DNA of 64,000 nucleotides from Halobacillus sp. A5 (lineage in GTDB: Bacteria; Bacillota; Bacilli; Bacillales; Halobacillaceae). Both the position numbers and the translations under genes were made by a program. A model generated the notes under the pieces. It did not search any database, was not told where the DNA came from, and worked only from the letters and a program-made list of their open reading frames with translations. Every line of letters begins with the position of its first letter. Positions within the stretch are counted from its first letter, which is position 1. The stretch lies in NCBI RefSeq assembly GCF_024189315.1, contig NZ_JAIZEO010000002.1, forward strand, positions 496,001-560,000, written 5' to 3'. Below, one piece after another: positions 16,754 through 24,795 of this stretch.

Positions 16754-17254
16754 ATGTTTGTCATAGGAGCAACAGAAAAGCTGTCAAAAGAAATTCATAA
16801 AGATTTCGAAGACTTAAATGAATATAAAGATACTCCTTTAATTAATAGGTGGCATGCCAACCTGATCACGATTAATCGAAGAAAATGCCTCATCCTTATG
16901 AATAATAAAACAGGCATTAATTTAACTCTATTTGGACTCAGGAAACAGCAGTTTGATAACTTAAACAATGTTATTAAAGGGTCACTCAAGCAATTACTTC
17001 AATTAATTAAAGTGGAAGAGGAAATTATTGATGAATTATTAAAGCAGGCAGAGCCCTTCGTCTATACGAACACTGACAACAGACAGGTCCTCTGTATGAT
17101 GAATCAGGTACAGCTATTAGTGGAGGACGCCGCGGACGGGTTAAAATATGAAGAAATTGATGCAGCGGAAATCAATTATATAAGCAATGCCGAGCTTTAT
17201 TTTAACCCAATAGCCAAGACGCCTGTGGAAGCATTGAGAGAATATTTTCAATAG
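16754..17254 (+). CDS. DUF6933 domain protein
   Basis: 166 residues of unknown function. The pattern HANLITINRRKCLILMNNKTGINLTLFGLRKQQFDNL, with a central region of acidic and hydrophobic helices, matches DUF6933-type proteins as I remember them. No catalytic motif, signal peptide or membrane segment is visible. It stands alone, with an AAGAGGTGG site upstream and its own terminator. I assign no role. Confidence 0.65.
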   Translation: MFVIGATEKLSKEIHKDFEDLNEYKDTPLINRWHANLITINRRKCLILMNNKTGINLTLFGLRKQQFDNLNNVIKGSLKQLLQLIKVEEEIIDELLKQAEPFVYTNTDNRQVLCMMNQVQLLVEDAADGLKYEEIDAAEINYISNAELYFNPIAKTPVEALREYFQ

Positions 17255-17345
17255 TCATAAATAGGTTTAGGATGAGCAGAAAACCAGAGTAACTATCCGT
17301 TTAACAGCCAGGAAGTGTAAAACAGGTATTTCAATACCATAAGAG

Positions 17346-17373
17346 CCGTACCCATTTCAGGGTACGGTTTTTT
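17346..17373 (+). terminator. intrinsic terminator after the DUF6933 gene
   Basis: CCGTACCC pairs with GGGTACGG around a 6-base loop and is followed by six T. Confidence 0.88.
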
Positions 17374-17428
17374 AAGTTGTTTTTTTCCAGGATAGGGTAA
17401 AGATAATGAAGAATGTGCGGTTTACAAT

Positions 17429-17444
17429 TTACCCCTAAGGGTAT
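17429..17444. promoter_or_regulatory. candidate CstR (CsoR-family) operator
   Basis: The sequence TTACCCCTAAGGGTAT differs at two of 16 positions from the ATACCCCTAGGGGTAT palindrome known for the persulfide-sensing repressor CstR. It lies about 40 bases upstream of a CstB-like gene. No cstR gene is in the window. Confidence 0.7.
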
Positions 17445-17485
17445 ATTATTTGAATATAAACGTTTTATGTATGGAGGGATCATGA

Positions 17486-18889
17486 ATGTTCTTTAAATCA
17501 TACTTTGATGAAAACTTAGCTCAAATGTCTTATATGATAGGCTGTCAGAAGACTGGAGAAGCCTTGGTAATTGATCCTGCAAGAGATATCAGCCCTTATG
17601 TAACGACCGCAGAAAAAGAAGGATTCAATATTACTAGTATTACTGAAACTCATATTCATGCTGATTTCTTATCCGGCACAAGAGAACTTGCCGACAAGAC
17701 AGGGGCCAGGCTTTACCTGTCAGATGAAGGAGATCTTGATTGGAAGTATGGGTTTGCCAAGGAATATTCTCATCAGCTTCTTGAAGGCGGAGATAAATTC
17801 TATGTAGGGAACGTTAAACTGGATGTTCTGCATACCCCCGGTCATACTCCGGAAAGTTTATCTTATCTATTAACTGATGAAGGTGGAGGCGCCAGCGTTC
17901 CTATGGGTATTTTTACGGGCGACTTCGTATTCGTCGGGGACGTGGGCCGGCCGGATTTACTAGAGAAAGCAGCTGGTGCAGAAGGAACCTCAGAAGCAGG
18001 AGCAAGAGAGATGTTTCAATCACTGCAGCATTTTAAAGAGTTACCTGATTATGTGCAGGTGTGGCCGGGTCACGGAGCAGGAAGTGCATGCGGCAAATCG
18101 TTAGGAGCTGTTCCATCTTCTACAATCGGGTATGAGAAAAAGAATAACTGGGCGTTAGCTCATACAGACGAAGCGGCATTTAGCAAAGATCTTTTGGAAG
18201 GTCAGCCAGAACCTCCGAAATATTTTGCAATGATGAAGAAATTAAACAAAGAAGGTCCGGGATTATTAAAAGAGGAAACTGTGGCTCAATTGAGCTTGGA
18301 ACAAGTGGAAAAAGCAATCGAGCAAGGAAACGCTGTGATCGACACAAGATCGAAAGAAGCTTTTGCAGACGGTCACGTACCAGGTACAATAAACCTTCCA
18401 TTTAATAGATCATTCGCCAATTGGGCAGGGTGGCTTATTAATTATGACCAGGATATTGTTTTAATAAGCGAAGCCTCACAAATAAACGATATCAAAATCG
18501 CTTTACAGTCTATAGGTCTGGATCGATTAAAAGGATTTCTAACCAGAGAAGAAGTGGACCGGCAGGAAAACTTGGAAGCGTATGAAAGCATAACGGCAGA
18601 CCAGCTTGACACTAAATATAAAGGTAGAGATGACTATATTGTAATCGACGTAAGAAACCAATCAGAATGGGACGAAGAGCATATGGAAGAAGTGCTTCAC
18701 GTAATGCTGGGTACCATACCAGATCGGTTAGATGAAATACCTGAAGGAAAAACACCAATTGTCCACTGTCAATCAGGTGTACGCTCAGCTATTGCAACCA
18801 GCCTCCTGCAAGCCTATGGCTTTAAAGATGTCCTTAACTTAACTGGTGGTTTTAGTGCCTGGAAAGAGTACGGAGGAAAAATCGCATAA
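17486..18889 (+). CDS. cstB: CstB-like persulfide dioxygenase-rhodanese
   Basis: 467 residues in three parts. The metallo-beta-lactamase domain has THIHADFLSG (His56, His58, Asp60), the persulfide dioxygenase iron site. A degenerate middle rhodanese (VIDTRSKEAFADGHVPG) lacks a catalytic Cys, since its loop reads LISEA. A C-terminal rhodanese has the active-site Cys428 in VHCQSGVRS. This is the S. aureus CstB layout, which oxidises low-molecular-weight persulfides and releases thiosulfate. A CstR-like operator upstream agrees with this. The start is fixed by GGAGGGA six bases before the ATG. It is cytoplasmic. Confidence 0.9.
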   Translation: MFFKSYFDENLAQMSYMIGCQKTGEALVIDPARDISPYVTTAEKEGFNITSITETHIHADFLSGTRELADKTGARLYLSDEGDLDWKYGFAKEYSHQLLEGGDKFYVGNVKLDVLHTPGHTPESLSYLLTDEGGGASVPMGIFTGDFVFVGDVGRPDLLEKAAGAEGTSEAGAREMFQSLQHFKELPDYVQVWPGHGAGSACGKSLGAVPSSTIGYEKKNNWALAHTDEAAFSKDLLEGQPEPPKYFAMMKKLNKEGPGLLKEETVAQLSLEQVEKAIEQGNAVIDTRSKEAFADGHVPGTINLPFNRSFANWAGWLINYDQDIVLISEASQINDIKIALQSIGLDRLKGFLTREEVDRQENLEAYESITADQLDTKYKGRDDYIVIDVRNQSEWDEEHMEEVLHVMLGTIPDRLDEIPEGKTPIVHCQSGVRSAIATSLLQAYGFKDVLNLTGGFSAWKEYGGKIA

Positions 18890-18901
18890 GAAGAGTAGAA
18901 G

Positions 18902-18935
18902 AGCTTGTCCCCTTAAATGTGGACAAGCTTTTTTA
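18902..18935 (+). terminator. intrinsic terminator of cstB
   Basis: AGCTTGTCC pairs with GGACAAGCT around a 10-base loop and is followed by a T-tract. Confidence 0.9.
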
Positions 18936-18969
18936 AGTAAAAAAAGTCCTTACCCACAAGGGGCAAGGA
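18936..18969 (-). terminator. intrinsic terminator of the regulator-peptide operon
   Basis: Read on the minus strand, TCCTTGCCC pairs with GGGTAAGGA (one G-U) and is followed by seven T. It lies about 85 bases beyond the stop of the small peptide gene and marks the end of that transcript. Confidence 0.8.
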
Positions 18970-19054
18970 TGAAAAATTTATAGGTATAGGATTAGGGGAG
19001 GTGTTAATTAAAAACACCAAAAAACAAAAAACTAACTAAATAACAAAAGAAAGC

Positions 19055-19171
19055 TTATGCTTCGATAACTAAGGGCCTAGGATGTTGGTCCTCAGTAGTA
19101 TCATAAACAACAGGTGCTGCCGCTGAAGCTAGTAAAGTAGCTAAGGCGACTACAGCAAAAATCTTCTTCAT
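19055..19171 (-). CDS. small secreted peptide, candidate RRNPP signal precursor
   Basis: 38 codons, too short for ordinary gene finding. The product starts MKKIFAVVALATLLASAAA, a compact signal peptide with two lysines, a hydrophobic core and an Ala-rich cleavage region. It continues with a polar part and ends in HPRPLVIEA. The ATG overlaps the stop of the upstream HTH-TPR regulator (ATGA), and AGGAGGG lies 8 bases before it inside the regulator's last codons, so translation is coupled. Phr, NprX and PapR precursors have this layout: exported, trimmed to a C-terminal peptide, re-imported and bound by the paired regulator. This function is inferred from position and architecture; the sequence itself I do not recognise. 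Confidence 0.75.
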   Translation of the reverse strand: MKKIFAVVALATLLASAAAPVVYDTTEDQHPRPLVIEA

Positions 19172-20451
19172 AAGAGTATCCCTCCTAGTTGAGAATGTTT
19201 ATTTAACAATTGAATTGCTAACCTTAAGTAAGATGAAGCTTTTTTGTACATTCTTTGCTTTTCCAGCAAATCAGCAAGAAACATAGCATAACGTGTAATG
19301 TATATATGATCCTTTCGTCCTTGAAAATATGGAATCACTTCTGATTCCAAATATTCACCCAAAAGGGGATCATCTTTAATAACTTTATTATAAAATGAAA
19401 AATGATAAGTATAAGGTTTGGAAGGAAATGTTTCTAATTTCTCTTCCCCAAATTGAACCCACTTTAAGCATCCTTCAATATCACCGAGCTTATAGTTTTC
19501 CATGATTAAACTGTGAATTGTATTCAATAATTCCATATAATCAAAAGAAGAGGTAGATTCTTTATTGTAATTTAAGCTTTTTTTAAAATTACTAATAGCT
19601 GCCTGGTGGTTTTCTAATCGTGCTTCTAAAGTACCTATATTAATATAAACTAATCTCAATTGAACAGTATCATCTGTTTGGATAGCTATTTTCCTGGCAA
19701 GATGGTAGTTTTCTAATGATTTGGGATAATTCTTCAAACGACTATAGTTTATGCCTTGAACTATATGACAGTCGGCGCTTTTTGATAAATCATATTGAGA
19801 TTTATACATTTCTAATGCTTGATCTGCGTAAAAAATAGACGCAGATACATGAAATGCCTGACTTGTACTTAGTGCTAATAAATAATAGAGATCGCTTGCT
19901 TCCCAACTCTCAATCTCTATTGAAAGACTATAATTTTTGGCCTCCATCAATTCTTGAAACGCATCGTTAAAATGACCTTTATAATATTTAACTAGACCTG
20001 AGATTAAATGGTAGTAAAACTCCATTTCGTCATCAAGAGTATCTTTATGCTGCTTTAAATTTTCCCAAGTTTCATAAGCCTTCTCTATCTCATTTTCTAA
20101 AAAGAGATATCGAATGCGAAAAAGCTCGAAAAAGATATACAATTGATGGTTTTCCAGCGTGTTTTTCTGATTAATTAGATCACTTCGGATCTTTCTTGCC
20201 TCATCTTTTCGTTTGAAAACTATTGATTCATACCATTCCATTAATTTTTCCTTGGAAGGGTGATCAATAGTAGACTCGTTAAAGTCTATTCCAAGCCGCT
20301 CGTAAAGCATTTCGAGAACTTCAATAGCCGGAACCGTCTGATCGTTTTCGATCTTTGAAAGATAGGCAGCCGAAATGATGCCATCAGCAAGCTGGTTCTG
20401 AGTTAAACCTTGCTTAACCCGATGAAATCGAAGCGCTTTACCATATTCCAT
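19168..20451 (-). CDS. XRE HTH-TPR regulator, candidate peptide-sensing RRNPP protein
   Basis: 427 residues from the preferred ATG at 20451, which follows AGGTG by 8 bases; an in-frame ATG at 20544 has no ribosome binding site and adds an unlikely extension. The N-terminal XRE domain holds LTQNQLADGIISAAYLSKIE (about residues 15-35). The rest is TPR-like helices, for example QLRLVYINIGTLEARLENHQAAISNFKKSL. Length and order fit NprR/PlcR-type regulators. It overlaps the small peptide gene by four bases. It is paralogous to the protein at 2887-4158. Targets and peptide binding are inferred. Confidence 0.82.
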   Translation of the reverse strand: MEYGKALRFHRVKQGLTQNQLADGIISAAYLSKIENDQTVPAIEVLEMLYERLGIDFNESTIDHPSKEKLMEWYESIVFKRKDEARKIRSDLINQKNTLENHQLYIFFELFRIRYLFLENEIEKAYETWENLKQHKDTLDDEMEFYYHLISGLVKYYKGHFNDAFQELMEAKNYSLSIEIESWEASDLYYLLALSTSQAFHVSASIFYADQALEMYKSQYDLSKSADCHIVQGINYSRLKNYPKSLENYHLARKIAIQTDDTVQLRLVYINIGTLEARLENHQAAISNFKKSLNYNKESTSSFDYMELLNTIHSLIMENYKLGDIEGCLKWVQFGEEKLETFPSKPYTYHFSFYNKVIKDDPLLGEYLESEVIPYFQGRKDHIYITRYAMFLADLLEKQRMYKKASSYLRLAIQLLNKHSQLGGILL

Positions 20452-20790
20452 TTTCCACACACCTAGTTGATCAACTGATGATTTGAGAGAAGGTTGCTCT
20501 TTCAAATCTATTTTCAGAATACACGTTCGATGAAAAATTTTCAACTATATTACGAGGTTTCCCAAGTCGTTCTTTTTTCATAGCTTAAGAGGGGTTAAAA
20601 AGGACCAACTTTCACAGGTTGTATTATTGTGAATCAGGTTTAATTTTTAGAAGATTGATAAACAGCATTTGAAAATTTACGCTATTTCCCATTTTTAACT
20701 CCGAAGGATATGAGTAAACTCCCCGATAAAAGGGTATAAATGGTATAGATAAATCTTTGTCTGTCATTATAAAAGTTAGGAGGAAGATGA
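20452..20790. other. divergent intergenic region between the RRNPP regulator and aconitase
   Basis: 339 bases, AT-rich, containing the promoters of two divergent genes. I saw no strong sigma-A pair, no clear palindromic operator, and no small ORF with a ribosome binding site other than that of aconitase (TAGGAGGAAGATGA). It could hold a binding site for the neighbouring regulator, but I cannot identify one. Confidence 0.4.
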
Positions 20791-22740
20791 GTGGGATATA
20801 ATGTAACGCAGAAATTAATTAAAGATCATCTAGTTAAAGGGGAAATGACACCTGGATCGGAAATTGGTTTGAAAATTGACCAAACATTAACACAGGATGC
20901 TACTGGTACGATGGTCATGCTCGAGCTCGAAGCGATGGGGATTGACCGCGCCAAAACAGAAGCGTCTGCACAGTATGTCGATCATAATTTAATCCAGGAA
21001 GACAGTAAAAACCCAGATGATCATCTGTTTCTTGAGAGTGCTGCAAAACGATTCGGGCTCTATTTCAGCAGGCCGGGTAACGGAGTAAGTCACCCCGTCC
21101 ATATGCAGAGGCTTGCCAAGCCCGGGCAGACCCTGTTAGGTTCCGACAGTCATACTTGTGCGAATGGCTGCATGGGAATGCTTGCCATGGGAGCTGGAGG
21201 AATTGACGTGGCCATGGCGATAGCCGGGGAGCCCTTCTATGTCAAAATGCCTAAAATCTGGGGAGTGAAAGTGACTGGAGAGTTCCCGGATTGGGTCAGT
21301 GCTAAGGATGCGATTTTAGAAATGCTGCGTCGACATGGAGTAAAAGGCGGGGTGAACCATATTTTTGAATATTATGGACCTGGATTAAAAAATCTTTCAG
21401 CCATGGATCGACATGTTATTGCCAATATGGGTGCGGAACTCGGAGCAACTGCAACTGTATTTCCTTCAGATGATGAAACTAAAAAATATATGAAGCTTCA
21501 GGACCGTGAAGATGAATGGAAGGAATTAAAGGCTGATGACGATGCTTCATACGATCGACATGACGAAATTGATTTGTCTTCTTTAGAGCCTATGATTGCC
21601 AAGCCTTCCAGTCCAGGTAACGTAGTCCCAGTGAAAGAGGTGGAGGGAGAGAATCTTTACCAGTCTTACATTGGCTCTTCCGCTAATCCCGGCTACCGGG
21701 ATTTTGCCATTGCTTCTAAAATAGTCGAGGGGCGGCATATTGCAAACGGGCTGTCATTTGATTTAAATCCAACGTCCAGACAAATGCTGATTGATTTGTC
21801 ACAACAAGGTCATATTGCTAATTTCCTTCAAGCAGGAGCGCGCCTGCATCAGGCAGGATGTAATGGGTGTATTGGTATGGGACAGGCCCCGGCGTCAGGG
21901 AGAAATAGTTTGCGTACTACGCCGAGGAATTTCCCGGGAAGGTCAGGCACCAGGGAAGACAGTGTTTTCTTATGCAGTCCGGAAACAGCTGCAGTTTCTG
22001 CGATTACTGGCAGGATCACTGATCCCCGAAATGCTGGCTTTGATTATCCGGAAGTAGAGGAGCTTGATCAGCCGACTATTGATACAGACCTTCTAGACGC
22101 TCCCCTGCCAAAAGAAGAAGCTGTAAAAGTAGAACTCGTAAAAGGACCAAACATTGCCTCTATTCCTAAGATGGACGAGCTGCCTAATGAAATGGAACTT
22201 CCTGTCTTGCTGAAGGTAGGAGATGATATTTCAACGGATGAAATTTTAGCTGGAGGGGCTCGCGTGCTTCCTTACAGAAGTAATCTCCCTGAAATCAGCA
22301 GGTTTACTTTTGAAATTGTAGATGATACCTATTATGACCGTGCCATGAAACAAAAGGAAGAAGGCGGTCACGTTATTGTCGGAGGTTCTAACTATGGGCA
22401 GGGTTCCAGCCGTGAACATGCTGCTCTGGCACCAAGATACATGGGATTAAGAGTGGCCGTCGTTAAAGATTTTGCCAGAATTCATTGGCAGAACCTGGTT
22501 AACTTCGGAATTCTGCCGCTTACTTTTTCAAATGAAGAGGGTTATGAAAAAGTAGAGCAGGGGGATACACTGGTGTTTAAGGAGCTGCGGAAGAATATTA
22601 AGCGCGATGGGGGATTTGAAGTAGAAATTAAAGGTAAGAATGAAACTGTTCAGCTGGAGCATGCTCTTTCTCCTAGACAATTGGAGATGATGGAGAAGGG
22701 CGGATTAATCAACTGGCTGAAAGATCGTTTAGACAAATAG
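20791..22740 (+). CDS. acnA: aconitate hydratase, mitochondrial/archaeal-type
   Basis: 649 residues, far shorter than the roughly 900-residue CitB aconitase usual in Bacillus. It isomerises citrate to isocitrate in the TCA cycle, or a related substrate. The 4Fe-4S ligands are Cys123 (GSDSHTCANG), Cys357 and Cys360 (AGCNGCIGMG). The C-terminal swivel domain has GDDISTDEIL, GSNYGQGSSREHAAL and the catalytic arginines. It begins with GTG at 20791 after a strong AGGAGGAAGATGA. Citrate as substrate is inferred from the family; a homoaconitase-like role cannot be excluded. It is likely a second aconitase in this organism. Confidence 0.88.
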   Translation: MGYNVTQKLIKDHLVKGEMTPGSEIGLKIDQTLTQDATGTMVMLELEAMGIDRAKTEASAQYVDHNLIQEDSKNPDDHLFLESAAKRFGLYFSRPGNGVSHPVHMQRLAKPGQTLLGSDSHTCANGCMGMLAMGAGGIDVAMAIAGEPFYVKMPKIWGVKVTGEFPDWVSAKDAILEMLRRHGVKGGVNHIFEYYGPGLKNLSAMDRHVIANMGAELGATATVFPSDDETKKYMKLQDREDEWKELKADDDASYDRHDEIDLSSLEPMIAKPSSPGNVVPVKEVEGENLYQSYIGSSANPGYRDFAIASKIVEGRHIANGLSFDLNPTSRQMLIDLSQQGHIANFLQAGARLHQAGCNGCIGMGQAPASGRNSLRTTPRNFPGRSGTREDSVFLCSPETAAVSAITGRITDPRNAGFDYPEVEELDQPTIDTDLLDAPLPKEEAVKVELVKGPNIASIPKMDELPNEMELPVLLKVGDDISTDEILAGGARVLPYRSNLPEISRFTFEIVDDTYYDRAMKQKEEGGHVIVGGSNYGQGSSREHAALAPRYMGLRVAVVKDFARIHWQNLVNFGILPLTFSNEEGYEKVEQGDTLVFKELRKNIKRDGGFEVEIKGKNETVQLEHALSPRQLEMMEKGGLINWLKDRLDK

Positions 22741-22741
22741 G

Positions 22742-22782
22742 AAATAAACCTGCGGCTGTACACTCAGCCGCAGGTTTATTTA
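22742..22782. terminator. bidirectional intrinsic terminator
   Basis: A 17-bp perfect stem, AAATAAACCTGCGGCTG with CAGCCGCAGGTTTATTT, and a 6-base loop between convergent acnA and the dioxygenase gene. Confidence 0.9.
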
Positions 22783-23733
22783 TTCACTAGTAGTATTTAA
22801 TGGCGTCAGCCCTTTTTCGATTTCTGCTCTTTGTCCTTCCAAAAATGGGGGAAGGGCAAGACGCTGGCCGAGGTTCTCCAAATCTTCATCAGTAGCAAAA
22901 CCCGGACCGTCGGTTGCGAGTTCAAAGAGAATATGATTTGGTTCCCGGAAGTAGAGAGATTTAAAGTAAAAGCGGTCTACAAGTCCGGAGTTTGGAAAGC
23001 CGGCCTTCTGTATAATCTCTTGCCAGCGTGACAGCTCATCTTCATTTTCTACTCTAAAAGCAACGTGATGGACACTGCCTCTGCCGGGTTTTTCGCGGGA
23101 CAAGTCTGTTCGTTCATCAATATGAACCTCTGCTCCTGTCCCTCCTTCACCTGTATCCAGGATTAGTTTATTGTCAAATTGTCCGGCTTCTCTAAAACCA
23201 AGGATATCTACAAGGACCTGTCTGGTCGGCTCTAAGTTGGCTACCGTTAAGTGAACTGGTCCCAGACCTGTAATACCGCGGTCTTTAGGAACTGTGCTTT
23301 TTTCCCAGGGAACACCTGCTTTGACTCCTTCGTTCTTTTCGTCAGAAACAAGCATAAGTCTTTGGCCTTCAGGATCTCTAAATAATAATACTTTTCGATC
23401 TGCATAAATGGTAATGGTGTCCTGGTCGACATTGAATTGTTTGAATCGCTCCTGCCAGAAATGTAACGCCTCGTCATTTTTCACTCGTAAAGATGTGGTC
23501 GAAATACTATGAGTACCGGGATAGGTATGGCCTGCTCGCGGGATTTCAAAAAAAGTTAAATCTGTGCCGGGGTTTCCTTTTTCATCAGCATAAAACAGGT
23601 GGTACATCGATGTGTCATCCTGGTTAACTGTTTTTTTTACCAGCCGCATGCCAAGTACATTAGTATAAAAATCGTAATTACTTTTAGCGTTGGCTGTTAT
23701 AGCGGAGACGTGATGTATTCCTTTAATTTGCAT
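22780..23733 (-). CDS. mhqO: ring-cleaving dioxygenase, two VOC domains (MhqO-like)
   Basis: 317 residues. Two glyoxalase/VOC modules are visible: the first opens KGIHHVSAITANAKSNYDFYTNVLGMRLVKKTVNQDD, the second LGPVHLTVANLEPTRQVL. GSVHHVAFRVENEDEL and ILFELATDGPGF supply metal-ligand positions. MhqO and MhqA of B. subtilis act on quinone-like aromatics, with the MhqR regulator. No such regulator is nearby. The start at 23733 has AGGAGGGG 5 bases away; the longer frame to 23802 lacks support. Substrate unknown. Confidence 0.85.
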   Translation of the reverse strand: MQIKGIHHVSAITANAKSNYDFYTNVLGMRLVKKTVNQDDTSMYHLFYADEKGNPGTDLTFFEIPRAGHTYPGTHSISTTSLRVKNDEALHFWQERFKQFNVDQDTITIYADRKVLLFRDPEGQRLMLVSDEKNEGVKAGVPWEKSTVPKDRGITGLGPVHLTVANLEPTRQVLVDILGFREAGQFDNKLILDTGEGGTGAEVHIDERTDLSREKPGRGSVHHVAFRVENEDELSRWQEIIQKAGFPNSGLVDRFYFKSLYFREPNHILFELATDGPGFATDEDLENLGQRLALPPFLEGQRAEIEKGLTPLNTTSE

Positions 23734-23824
23734 CGTAACCCCTCCTGAATTAATTAATCTCGATTTCAAGATAATTATATAAAATTTAACAGAAAACGTC
23801 AATCCTTCTACACTTTATAACCAT

Positions 23825-23859
23825 AAAAAAAAGCGGACTATTATAAGTTCGCTTTTTTG
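23825..23859 (-). terminator. intrinsic terminator of the Sda-like gene
   Basis: On the minus strand AAGCGAACT pairs with AGTCCGCTT (one mismatch) around TATAAT, followed by eight T. It overlaps the stop of the Sda-like gene. Confidence 0.8.
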
Positions 23860-23996
23860 CTTCTTGTTTCCCTTTCAGTCTCTCTTTCCTGTATTTCTTG
23901 TTTAATCCATTTGATAAAATCATTGTCTAAATTTAACTCTACCGCTCTTCGATATGTTATTAGAAGAATTCGAAGAGGTAGGTGTTTTAAATTCAC
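23841..23996 (-). CDS. sda: Sda-like sporulation histidine-kinase inhibitor
   Basis: 51 codons, missed by ordinary ORF thresholds. The segment LRILLITYRRAVELNLDN followed by DFIKWIKQEIQERE matches the helical hairpin of Sda (B. subtilis pattern [29 protein letters not shown]). Sda blocks KinA autophosphorylation and so delays sporulation after DNA damage. The GTG start follows a GGGGGGA ribosome binding site by 7 bases. It lies 19 bases downstream of the HTH-PAS regulator stop, on the same strand, and ends in a terminator. The basic tail (RETRSKKANL) is unlike B. subtilis Sda. Function is inferred from similarity. Confidence 0.75.
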   Translation of the reverse strand: MNLKHLPLRILLITYRRAVELNLDNDFIKWIKQEIQERETERETRSKKANL

Positions 23997-24015
23997 TGGG
24001 AGGTCCCCCCTTGCT

Positions 24016-24543
24016 CTAAGTAAGAAGTTCAGTTGACACTGTAGCTGCTCCGATTATTTTTTTTAGGTCGTTGTAGATGGGCTGTGCAAAAACATCATAA
24101 GTAATGAGTCCATCGGATAAAGGAAAAGCTACATACTCACGAATGGATTTATTGGATTCAATTACTTGACGTTTAATTTCCATCAGGGCAAGTGTTCCAT
24201 CATTGTGATCGAGTTCATCATCTCTTTTGCCGATGACGATATCGGTATTGAAGTCGGGGTGAGGGTTAAACATCCAGGTATACCTTAAATCCAAATCGCA
24301 GTGTGCGACAATGATAGGAGAATTTCTCAGCGCTACTGTAAAAGGCTCGCTAAGGTGTTCAGTGAAAAAGAGAGAAGTGTTAATATTTAAAAAGCTGGCG
24401 ATCTGAGCGGCTACCGCCATGCTTGGGTTCCTTGTTCCGCTCTCGATTTGTGCATAATAGGCACGATCAATATGAGCGCCCTTTGCAATTTGTTGTTGTG
24501 TTAGTTTTTTTTCTTTTCTTAGTTGAATGAGCCAGTCTCTCAT
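24016..24543 (-). CDS. XRE regulator with C-terminal PAS-like domain
   Basis: 175 residues. Residues 1-60 are an XRE helix-turn-helix (LRKEKKLTQQQIAKGAHIDRAYYAQIESGTRNPS). The C-terminal half, with VAHCDLDLRYTWMFNPHPDF and IVIGKRDDELDHNDG, reads as a PAS-like sensor of the type usually found in histidine kinases. This HTH-PAS combination is uncommon. It precedes an Sda-like gene by 19 bases, suggesting a joint operon and a link to sporulation or stress signalling. The signal is unknown. Confidence 0.8.
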   Translation of the reverse strand: MRDWLIQLRKEKKLTQQQIAKGAHIDRAYYAQIESGTRNPSMAVAAQIASFLNINTSLFFTEHLSEPFTVALRNSPIIVAHCDLDLRYTWMFNPHPDFNTDIVIGKRDDELDHNDGTLALMEIKRQVIESNKSIREYVAFPLSDGLITYDVFAQPIYNDLKKIIGAATVSTELLT

Positions 24544-24795
24544 TATTAATCACACCCAATATGTCTATTGTCCTACATAACATATTCGCATTCCTGCCCT
24601 AAGTATCCTTGTGGCAGTTTGCAACAAAAGCAAGTCCATGATTTTATATACCCTTTTACCCAAAAAATATTCCTTTTCAGCTGATGTGGCAGGCTTTGTC
24701 CATCTTTAAATAAGGTATAGTAATATTTGTGGCTGATCAATAGGTAGAATATCTGCTATGATTAGTCAGGAATGAATAGATAGGGGTTTTTTAAA

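Noticed and set aside
17486-18889. Plain glyoxalase II or lactamase
   Set aside because: The HADFLSG signature and two rhodanese domains point to persulfide dioxygenase.
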